In this document: positions 34,701-46,700 of the stretch, piece after piece
Numbering within the stretch: the stretch's first letter is position 1
How the letters are laid out: every line of letters starts with the position of its first letter
Source: Archivesica marissinica
Lineage: Eukaryota; Mollusca; Bivalvia; Venerida; Vesicomyidae
Assembly: GCA_014843695.1 (NCBI GenBank)
Contig: CM026400.1
Coordinates: 42,081,983-42,145,982, forward strand
DNA length: 64,000 nt
Direction of reading: 5' to 3'
The notes under the pieces: model-generated
Seen by the model: only the letters and a program-made list of their open reading frames with translations
Databases searched by the model: none
What the model was told of the DNA's origin: nothing
Program-made: the position numbers and the translations under genes

Positions 34701-37700
34701 CCCTCATGTCTCCCTCTTTCTCCTCACATCTCCCTCTTTCCCATCACATCTCCCTCTTTCACCTCATTTATCCCTCTTTCCACAAACTTTTCCCTCTTTT
34801 CAGCTGAGGGAGTTTGTCATACAGAACATAAAGATTTGGCTGATTCATCAAGCTTCTCGCTATTATAGGTACGGCCCTAATATGTACCGGTAGTCCACAT
34901 AACTTGGACAACTGAAGGAAGAATGTTCCTGTAAAGTGTCGGTGATGCTACAACTGCACTGGCAATGGGCCGTAACTTCACAAAGTCAACCAAGCAACGG
35001 TGTGAAAATATGTGTAAATAGTTAATACACTTCTTAGTAATCAGACACATAGCTCCTATAAGGCACTGAAGGCCCCGGCCTGAAGATTGCCATAGAAAAT
35101 GAAAAATCCAAATAGGCAAAACATGCTCATCTGGATCTACACTTTTTGTATCCCTATTTCAATGCCTGTAGCGTTGGAATGGTTAACTAGTTACCTTATG
35201 ATAACACGACGATCAAAATGATACGAACCTAAAATTGCTTTTGACCGATTCCGTCTCCCACTGCAAGATCATGCCATACTGGTTGCAACTAAACTGTAAT
35301 ATACAGAAGGCGTTCCTCGTGCGATCCTTCGACCAATTGTTGTGCTCCATGATAACCAGATCGTCAATATTATGCTCTTCCAGTTCGCTGATCTTGTACC
35401 CGAATCTTCTCAATCCGGCCATGTTTGACTCCACAGTTCTTCCTATTAAAAGATAAGTTTAGTTTAGTTAGGTCATATGACTACCCTGCAGCTAATATTT
35501 GTGGAGGAGGACCGCGGGTGCCACTCCGAGAAGTATGTCAGGTACCCAGGTAGAATCACCGACCTTCCTCAGGCCATGACATCATTCCACATCCCAAGTG
35601 AGATTCGTTATGCCAAAGAGCCCTGTGATCTGACCAGCTGCAGGCTTTGCTGAAACAGTTATGTTATATTTCGGGTTTTACGCCTGCATCAGCACCATTT
35701 TGGGCTATATCGCCGGCGGACAGTTTACCTAACAACACCTTTCCTGGGCAGGCTCCAGCGGTTAACCAGTACTTGGGTGCACCAACCTCCGTAAGAAACT
35801 GGCAACTTTTTCATATAAATGAGACACGGTCTGAGCGGGGCTCGAACCCGTGACCATCAGTGATGATAGGTTACAGTGGTATACAAGTCAGCGACCGTAA
35901 CCACTCGACCACGGAGGCGGACCAAGTGAGATTCGATTTTTTAATTGTACTCCATAGGCTAGGGAGAGCATTGCTATTTATAGGTACATGATAAGCATGA
36001 AAATGTTTGTAAAGCAGTCCGAGATATTAGTCACACGATTTTACCTGATATTTTACACATTTTCGCAGTTTTTATCATTTTCGCCAAACAGAGTTTTTAT
36101 TAGCCAATATTGCCATCTTTTAGCCAATGGCTACTCTGACGAATGCCAGCGTGGGCCCTGAACCAAGTGAGATTCGAACCTACAGCGGCGAGGGGTATAT
36201 GGTTTGAAGTAAACGACCTGCAAGACTCATCTCCAGACGCCTTTCTCACAAGACAAGACAGTCCAAATGAGTGTGGTATCAAGTACCTGCTCGGTGATGC
36301 AATCTATATGGTGTCCGACCCAGAGAGATAAATATTATTATTATAAAAAACAATTGCACTTGCTGATGAAAAAAATGAAAACCTTTCACTTTTTGGAATA
36401 ATTTCAGGGATCATTCTAGAGGGCGAAAGTCACCCTAGGGAACCTGACCTCGCCATCTAAGCACAAGATTGTACAGCGGTGCTCCTACATACAACCGAAA
36501 AATTGTGACGTTAGTTTATACAAATTGATTTTAATTCGATTGCGAAACAAGTTCTTACAACTTACGTTAATCACTCTTCGAGGCCTCATTCCTGATGGAA
36601 TACATCGCCACGAGGGAGAGAGAAGAGGTAATGTGGAATTTAAGTGTGTTGCTTAAGGACACAATCGTAACGGCTATAGCTGGGCTCAAACTTCTCAGAC
36701 CGGGAAGTATGCGAGATGGTACGATGGTCGCCAGATCGGACAGATGGGTTTTCTCCGGGTACTACAGTTTCCTCCCACATGAATGACCACATATCCGAGC
36801 CAACGAGAGTGATTAATATAAGTTGTTAAAACTTGCTTCGAAATCGTTGTAAAATAAATAAAGTTTTAAAAAAACAAACTCCGGGCCTTTCGCACCTGAA
36901 GCGAACGCTCAACCACGAATTGTGAAGTTGTTAACCAATATTATAGGGAAGAGTAATAAAGGGAGCTAATCCAAAGTTTACCTTTAGTACTGAAAACTTG
37001 TGTTACCTGATCCTTTTATAATGACATCTAACAGGGCCGGGTCCTTGACCTCCTCATCGGTGATGCGTTTGTGCTGAGTGACTAGCGTGTCCACACTCGT
37101 AGAGGTGAGCACCTCCCACGCTGAGCTGTATGCCTTCAACATGCAGTCACGCCTTGTTGTTCCCTCAACTACAACAAACATCATATACTGATTGTACATG
37201 TCAAACGGGTCAGCGACGGTAACCACCCCACCACGGAGGCATGCAGTCACGCCTTGTTGTACCCTCAACTACAACAAACATCATATACTGATTGTACATG
37301 TCAAACGGGTCAGCGACCGTAACCACTCGACCACGGAGGCATGCAGTCACGCCTTGTTGTTCCCTCAACTACAACAAACATCATATACTGATTGTACATG
37401 TCAAACGGGTCAGCGACCGTAACCACTCGACCACGGAGGCATGCAGTCACGCCTTGTTGTACCCTCAACTACAACAAACATCATATACTGATTGTACATG
37501 TACAGTCAAATGGGTCAGCGACGGTAACCACTCGACCAAGGAGGTGGACTGGTCTATTTGGAGTAGGTTTTTATTTGGACGTGGGGTCTTCAGTAAGCAT
37601 TCCGCACGTAACCTGTGCACATAACGCAATTTGTTTCCCCGCCAATACAAAAATTTGTTTGTACGTTTTGGCATTGGATACAAAACATACCCAAAAAATC

Positions 37701-40700
37701 TCCAATTTAAAATTCTAACGTACAAAAATGTGGATTCCAAATTTGTTGATGTTTTGTAAAAAGGCACTGTGAAATACGGTACGTACCAAAGTCTGAACAG
37801 TTTGTACCCTATGATTAAGGGTTAGTGTTAAGAGACATTTCGTACCCTAGTCTGGGTAGTTGGTACCCTATGATTAAGGGTTAGTGTTAAGAGACATTTC
37901 GTACCCTAGTCTGGGTAGTTGGTACCCTATGATTAAGGGTTAGTGTTAAGAGACATTTCGTACCCTAGTCTGGGTAGTTGGTACCCTATGATTAAGGGTT
38001 AGTGTTAAGAGACATTTCGTACCCTAGTCTGGGTAGTTGGTACCCTATGATTAAGGGTTAGTGTTAAGAGACATTTCGTACCCTAGTCTGGGTAGTTGGT
38101 ACCCTATGATTAAGGGTTAGTGTTAAGAGACATTTCGTACCCTAGTCTGGGTAGTTGGTACCCTATGATTAAGGGTTAGTGTTAAGAGACATTTCGTACC
38201 CTAGTCTGGGTAGTTGGTACCCTATGATTAAGGGTTAGTGTTAAGAGACATTTCGTACCCTAGTCTGGGTAGTTGGTACCCTATGATTAAGGGTTAGTGT
38301 TAAGAGACATTTCGTACCCTAGTCTGGGTAGTTGGTACCCTATGATTAAGGGTTAGTGTTAAGAGACATTTCGTACCCTAGTCTGGGTAGTTTGTACCAT
38401 ATCTGTATATCTTGGCAGACAAGATACATCCAACATGATATAAATGCGAAAAACACAGGACATAAAACATTTTGGTCAAATACAAAGTTATCCATGTAAT
38501 AAACAAACTGTTAATGAAACTAAATTACACGCATTATAATGGCTGTGTTACGACACTTAATCCTAGGGTACCAACTGTCAAGAATCATCTCAGAAATAGG
38601 GTACCAACTGTCCAGAATCATCTCAGAAATAGGGTACCAACTGTCCAGAATCATCTCAGAAATAGGGTACCAACTGTCCAGAATCATCTCAGAAATAGGG
38701 TACCAACTGTCCAGAATCATCTCAGAAATAGGGTACCAACTGTCCAGAATCATCTCAGAAATAGGGTACCAACTGTCCAGAATCATCTCAGAAATAGGGT
38801 ACCAACTGTCCAGAATCATCTCAGAAATAGGGTACCAACTGTCCAGAATCATCTCAGAAATAGGGTACCAACTGTCCAGAATCATCTCAGAAATAGGGTA
38901 CCAACTGTCCAGAATCATCTCAGAAATAGGGTACCAACTGTCCAGAATCATCTCAGAAATAGGGTACAAAACGCCTCAAGACATTAAGTACGAATCGTCT
39001 CAGACACTGGGTACGAATTGTCTCAGACATTGGGTACGAATCGTCTCAGACATTGGGTACGAATCATCTCAGACACTGGGTACGAATTGTCTCAGATATT
39101 GGGTACGAATTGTCTCAGACATTGGGTACGAAACGTCTCTTAACATTGTGTACGAATCGTCTCGTAAGATTGGGCACGAAACATCCAAACTGGCTAATGA
39201 AACGTCCGTCCAAGGTACGAAACGCCCAGGGTACAAAAAGCCCAGGGTACGAAACGTCCAAGGTACGAAACGTCCGTCCAAGGTACGAAACGTCTGTCCA
39301 AGGTACGAAACGTCCAAGGTACGAAACGCCCAGGGTATGAAACGCCCAGGGTACGAAACGCCCAGGGTACGAAACGCCCAGGGTACGAAACGTCCGTCCA
39401 AGGTACGAAACGTCCGTCCAAGGTACGAAACGTCGTCCAAGGTACGAAACGTCCGTCCAAGGTACGAAACGTCCGTCCAAGGTACGAAACGTCCGTCCAA
39501 GGTACGAAACGTCCGTCCAAGGTACGAAACGTCCGTCCAATGTACGAAACGTCCGTCCAAGGTACGAAACGTCCGTCCAAGGTACGAAACGTCCGTCCAA
39601 GGTACGAAACGCCCAGGGTACGAAACGTCCAAGGTACAAAAAGACCAGGGTACGAAACGTCCAAGGTACGAAACGTCCGTCCAAGGTACGAAACGTCCAG
39701 GGTACGAATTGACTGTAATTCAGAATAACATACTTACTAGTAGTGATGAGTACTTTCTCCAGATAGAGTTCACAGATGAAGTCGCGGCACTGCTCCCCTT
39801 TCTTCGGGTCAGGTTTATATATCAGCATTGGAGTGAGGCCGTTCTGCATTGCCGAGATATCTATCTGATTAATGTTACTCTCCTTGAATGACATCGTACC
39901 TAGGCAACGAATCAGCTCGCCAAATCGTTCCTCAATCGACAAATTCTGTTTAGCTTTGTTTGGCTGCCATCTCTCGCTTCCCTGGAAGATAAAGAGAGAA
40001 GCGTATTTATGTCCATTACCAAAGCAAGACTTTGGTCTCATGGCCATCAGTGCAACGAGACTTCAAAGTGATAAACAAGCTTTTACACTGGACACATGTC
40101 CGATTATCAGACCCATGGAATTTTAAATTGTCCATGACTAAATTCTAGTTGATGACCACTTCTTGACCGAACATGGTCTTAGACCTGTCCCGGGTGTCGG
40201 CCAATATGATTTGTCAAGCTCTGCAAACAACTAGTTATTACAAAATCATGGTTTTAGACATGTCCCGGGCGTCTGCCAATATGATTTCTCAAGCCCTGCC
40301 AATGACTCATACCTACAAAATCATGGTTTTAGACATGTCCCTGGCGTCTGCCAATATGATTTCTCAAGCCCTGCCAATGTCTCATACCTACAAAATCATG
40401 GTTTTAGACATGTCCCGGGCGTCTGCCAATATGATTTCTCAAGCCCTGCCAATGACTCATACCTACAAAATCATGGTTTTAGGGCGTCTGCCAATATGAT
40501 TTCTCAAGCCCTGCCAATGACTCATACCTACAAAATCATGGTTTTAAACATGTCCCGGGCGTCTGCCAATATGATTTGTCGAGCTCTGCAAACAACTAGT
40601 TATTACAAAATCATGGTTTTAGACATGTCCCGGGCGTCGGCCAATATGATTTGTCAAGCTCTGCAAACTAGTTATTACAAAATCATGGTTTTAGACATGT

Positions 40701-43700
40701 CCCGGGCGTCTGCAAATATGATTTGTCGAGCCCTGCCAATGACTCATACTTACAAAATCATGGTTTTAGACATGTCCTGGGTGTCGACCAATATGATTTG
40801 TCGAGCCCTGCCAATGACTCATACCTACAAAATCATGGTTTTAGACATGTCCCGGGCGTCGGCCAATATGATTTGTCGAGCCCTGCCAATGACTCATACT
40901 TACAAAATCATGGTTTCAGACATGTCCCGGGCGTCTGCCAATATGATTTGTCGAGCTCTGCCAATGACTCATACTTACAAAATCGGGTTCTGGTTCCTCC
41001 GGGACAGATTCCATTAATTCCGCTGGAGTCTTCGTTTTTAATCGTTCCAATGTTTTCTCATATGTTTCCGTTTTACACAGCTTCTTGGTGGTTCCGCCGC
41101 CCCGCCCAATCACGATGGGCCCGATGCTCAGTTTGCCCTTACAGTAGAGACGGCCGTTGACGAGCCTGGTTATGTCCACCTGATATTCGTGCTTTATGAG
41201 CACGTGCGCCTGGGTGGACGCCTGCTCCAAGATGGAGATAGGGCTTTCTGGTATGCTCTTCATGTTCTACAAGGGACATAAATCAGGTTATTTTAGGGGT
41301 TGTTATTTTTTTAACTTTATTTATTTTACAACGATTGCGAAGCAAGTCCTAACAACTTATATTAATCACTCTTGTTGGCTCGGATGAAAGCGTAAATGCG
41401 GTCATTCATGCGGGAGGAAACCGGAGTACCCGGAGAAAACCCACCTGTCCGACCTTGCGATCATCTCACATACTTCCCGGTCCGAGGATCGAACCCGTGT
41501 CGCATTGGTGAGAAGCAAGGGTTGTTAGGGTCAGTACTAGTTGCATCTGGTTATTGTCTTGTGGCATGTCGATCACAGTATTATAGTATAATGCGACATT
41601 GCACATGTCAGGGTTCCCGCTGTCGGTCACCAATGGTGCCAAAAAACAAATATTGGCGCTAATTTTGTGTGGCGAAAATATTTGGAGCAACATTTTTTTT
41701 GCACATGTTTTGTCAAATACATGGCTTCAAATATTTATTTGTGAACGATATGGCTTTTAGTTGGCTCTAAATTTTTGTAATTGTCTCCAGTGTTTTTCAA
41801 TAAAAGGCGACAGAAGTGGCGCAGACAAACATTCAGACAGAGGAACCCTGCATGTAATAAGGTATTCTCGTCACATAACCATAGTAGAAATGGTAAACAT
41901 ATATTTTAGGGATGGCAACAAACATTCGACTATTCGAATATTCGCTCAAACTATTCCAGTATTCGAATATTTGGAAAAAATATATATTATTTACAAAAAT
42001 GATATAAACTGTCATAAATCCGATAAGTTGCTTTCTTTTACAATTTGAAGCCATCATAAAACCTTCCAATACAAAAGAAATTGCCCCAGGATGTTTGAAT
42101 AAACAATGTTGTGGTCGCATCATTCTATGGCAAGTGTTAATTGCCATGTAATTGGATAATTACAGTAGGTGCTAAGGTGTTTAATTATGATGTCAAAACT
42201 GTTTAGACGAGAAAATTCCTTTGAAATATTACAGACAAGCTGCAACATCCACCCCGTGTTTCTTAAATTTATAATTAACTGCTCAATATTACCCAAAAGT
42301 ACTATATAAAATACGATCTTTATGATGTTGTCCTCAAAAAAATGCCGCCCACTCAGTCATACGTTTGGAAAGACAACAATCGAGGGAATAAGAAAACTGC
42401 TAGGTGTAAATTGGATTTAACAGATTCGGGTACAAGATCAATCTGAATAATCATTTGGTGCAAATTGGATTTAACAGATTCAGGTACAAGATCAATCTGA
42501 ATAATCATTTGAAAAACAAACACACTTCAACGGAAAGCAGTTCAAGTGACATCGGCTTCATTTGTGAAAACGCCCATAAATGTACAGGGGCCGATAACAA
42601 TAACTGAATGAATCGTTGTCATATTTGCATGGCCTTACAGGAAGAAGATGACGTTTAGTAATGTAAAAGTAGCTTAATTTGGCATTTCTTATAAGAGTTT
42701 GAGTGATTTTGAGTTTTTAATAGAAATAAACCGAATATTCGAATACCTTACTGACCAGATATTCGGATAGTGAAATCGCTATTCGTTGCCATCCCTAATA
42801 TATTTATATATATCTTAGACACCTTAGAAGTATACATGCACCGGATATTGTATTCACCCGGTCTACCCCCGACTGTAGCTGGCACAAATTCTTGTGTGAG
42901 CGACAGTTGGAGATATGAAAACCGAACACACACTGAGATTACAGCAGCCCTCATAGCCCTCTAAACATCTAGTTATAATAATTACAATAGGCAAAACCAT
43001 CAACTTTTAGATGATGTGTATTTTAATCATCTTAGAAAACTCAGTCGCCCAAATTCATTTATGCGGTGGCGACTTTTTATAAATTTATTAGTCAGTCAAC
43101 TGGTTAACCGGTTTAAAGTCGCAACAATAGCTTAGGTGATATGATAACTCTCCGGTTATTGGTGAAGGAAGACCCCCAAGGGCATTTCTCAGCAGTATTT
43201 CAGGCAGGGACAGACACCCTGGTAGAACCACCGACCTTCTGCATGTCAACGGAAACAACTGCTGTTTAACCATTGCAACAAACAAACAAGTATAAACTTT
43301 GCAAGGGGGGGGGTGTCGCAAAAATATTAGGATGACACGATAGGTCTGATTCCGGCCAGGACAGATTTGGTATTGAACATTTTTAGAAGCCCTGCCTACT
43401 ATGTTTACAACTTTACATAAAACTATATACAGTAAAACCTGTCTTAAGCAGCCAGCTAAGGGAATCACAGAAAGTGGCTGCTTAGCACAGGTGGCTGCTT
43501 AATATATGTCAAATATATAATAAAACTACATATTGGGAATCTGGAAACTGGCTGCTTAATACAGGTTGGCTGCTTAATGGAGGTGACCGCTAACACAGGT
43601 TTGACTGTATACATTTCGTACTCACCTGTATAGTACTGGCAAGTTGAGCTAGAATGGATGGAATGTCTCCGCCCACAAGACATTTTGCCTCGGCACAACT

Positions 43701-46700
43701 CGCGTCCGTCGCTTCAAATTCATTCTTCGTCGACTCTTCTTCAGCCTTCATTTGACGATCAAGCTCTTCTCTGTCAAATATTCAAATGTTCAATAAAGTT
43801 ACCACACAAGTTTGACATTCCATGAATTAAAATAAAAATAACACAAACATATAGTAGAGTGGTGGAACCTATGCTTGGCGTATTTCTATGCTAGGCGTAT
43901 TTGTCCATTTACAGCAGTATTTAAAATATTGATATAGTTCTAGGATAATTTCGCTGACAGAGCTGAAGCATGGTTCAATAGCATTCCGTAGCTTAGTTTA
44001 AACATTATGTATTTCATTGAATATACATAGTCTAGTATACATAATACGTACATACATATATACTTGTATCGGTAGCCTGATGCAACTGTCACATAAGTAG
44101 TTTCTATACCATTTCTGATTAAGACCAATAAGTGTTTTTATTCAATGATGTACTATGTCAAAATAAGATATTCAACAAGTTATGGTAGATAAATAAAAAA
44201 TAACAAGTATGCAGTGCATAGGTGCCCTGAAGTCTTGAGTTCCCCATATAAATGGGTGCCGACCCAACACTAATGAAGCTAACACTGTCAACAAAGAGTT
44301 TTTTTAAAGTTATTTTCACAACTTTAGAAAATAATAATATACGGCAGGTGCAATTAACATTTTATACTGGTCATTATATGTGGGATTTACGCCGAGCATA
44401 GGTTCCACCACTCTATGATGGCCATTATATGTGGGATTTACGCAGAGCATAGGTTCCACCACTCTATGATGGCCATTATATGTGGGATTTACGCCGAGCA
44501 TAGGTTCCACCACTCTATGATGGCCATTATATGTGGGATTTACGCAGAGCATAGGTTCCACCACTCTATGATGGCCATTATATGTGGGATTTACGCAGAG
44601 CATAGGTTCCACCACTCTATGATGGCCATTATATGTGGGATTTACGCCGAGCATAGGTTCCACCACTCTATGATGGCCATTATATGTGGGATTTACGCCG
44701 AGCATAGGTTCCACCACTCTATGATGGCCATTATATGTGGGATTTACGCAGAGCATAGGTTCCACCACTCTATGATGGCCATTATATGTGGGATTTACGC
44801 CGAGCATAGGTTCCACCACTCTATGATGGCCATTATATGTGGGATTTATGCGAGCTAGGTTCCCCTCTATGATGGCCATTTATGTGGATTTACGGAGCAT
44901 AGGTTCCTTGGGTTGTGGTGAGCATGTTCCACCACTCTATGATGGCCATTATAGTGGATTTACAGAGCATAGGTTCCACCACTCTATGATGGCCATTATA
45001 TGTGGGATTTACGCAGAGCATAGGTTCCACCACTCTATGATGGCCATTATATGTGGGATTTACGCCGAGCATAGGTTCCACCACTCTATGATGGCCATTA
45101 TATGTGGGATTTACGCAGAGCATAGGTTCCACCACTCTATGATGGCCATTATATGTGGGATTTACGCAGAGCATAGGTTCCACCACTCTATGATGGCCAT
45201 TATATGTGGGATTTACGCCGAGCATAGGTTCCACCACTCTATGATGGCCATTATATGTGGGATTTACGCAGAGCATAGGTTCCACCACTCTATGATGGCC
45301 ATTATATGTGGGATTTACGCAGAGCATAGGTTCCACCACTCTATGATGGCCATTATATGTGGGATTTACGCCGAGCATAGGTTCCACCACTCTATGATGG
45401 CCATTATATGTGGGATTTACGCAGAGCATAGGTTCCACCACTCTATGATGGCCATTATATGTGGGATTTACGCCGAGCATAGGTTCCACCACTCTATGAT
45501 GGCCATAGGAGCATAGGTTCCACCACTCTATGATGGCCATTATATGTGGGATTTACGCAGAGCATAGGTTCCACCACTCTATGATGGCCATTATATGTGG
45601 GATTTACGCCGAGCATAGGTTCCACCACTCTATGATGGCCATTATATGTGGGATTTACGCCGAGCATAGGTTCCACCATTCTACCCGTAGTTGTTAGTAT
45701 CGTTTTTCCATCGTTACTCCTGTTTCCTCCAACATTAATGACCACATATATGGTCTCATCCGCACCAACAAGTTCATAAAGCAGGGTTCCCGCTGCCGGT
45801 CGCCTAAGACGCCAACAACTAGATATTGACTAAATTTTGTGAATTGGCGGAAATATTTGGAAAACATTTTTTAAAAATTGTTTTTGTTTTGTCAAATATT
45901 TATCTGTGAACTAACTATATGGCTCTTAGTTGACTCCAAGTATTTTTAATTGGCTCCAGTGTTTTTCAATTGGTGACAGAAGTGGCGCAGACAAACATTC
46001 AGACAGGGAACAATTGTTGACGTTCGTTCTAGGTCACAGATTTTGTGAGAATAGAGAAAGTGTGTGTTTATCGTCGCTACCGGTTGCCCATATGAGCGAC
46101 GCCTCCTGAAGATATTAGTCATTTTAGATTTTTGGAGGATAGTGCAATGATACAGAGAGAGACCCATTCCAGAGTATCCTCTGGTTCTTTTACGTGCACG
46201 GTGTAAAGCACCGACACGAGACCTCGGTTTAACGTCCCATCTGAAAGACTGTTAATTTTATTAGGGTCAGACGGGTAATCGAACCTGCGATCCCTGGATT
46301 ACCAGTCCAGCGTGTTACCACTGGGCTATAGATCCGTCTGTAAAAAAAAAAATATATATAAAATTTAAATAGAAGGAGTGCTTTATAATGGGCCAGTGTA
46401 TCTACTGGACAAAATCTTGTTGAAAATTGTAAAATAAATAAATTTTGTTTTAGTATATTTTGATGAGTTGGAAGAGGTGGGGCCCCAGGGGGGAAGTCAC
46501 GGTCCCTAGGTCGATTATTTCGCCCAAGTCGCCCTCTAGCATGAACTCTGATCTGTTGTAAAAATAAATAACGTTTATACTTTACCTTATAGCATCAGCC
46601 CCGGGATCCACGAGGTTATATATCTCGGCAACGGTAGAACCCAGCATCACGTTGAAGGCTTTCTGGAACACTTCCTGTTTCAGTTCCTTCTTGTTCGGCC

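Larger units (their letters stand above)
41555..43040. repeat. Dispersed repeat R carrying two DNA-element insertions
   Basis: The host sequence (TTGTGGCATGTCGATCACAG ... AGCAGCCCTCATAGCCCT) matches 62773-63260, which lacks both insertions. Comparing the two shows one insertion at 41609-41850 and a second at 41907-42797. The repeat itself is of unknown type and has no coding capacity. Confidence 0.8.

Noticed and set aside
38120..38140. Telomere-like AAGGGTTAGTG in the 59-bp array
   Set aside because: Only a partial match to TTAGGG and spaced at 59 bp; no tandem telomeric hexamers.
37800..39720. CRISPR-like array of regular repeats
   Set aside because: There are no unique spacers: whole units repeat, in a eukaryotic intron, with no cas genes.
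44375..45745. Frames on both strands of the 51-bp array as possible repetitive proteins
   Set aside because: Artefact of period length; lies inside an intron of the NKRF-like gene.
46260..46341. Functional tRNA genes at the SINE heads (also at 18126, 33629, 52359, 54590)
   Set aside because: The A and B boxes are present but each lies at the head of a repeated SINE body with a shared tail, and the cloverleaf arms are degraded.
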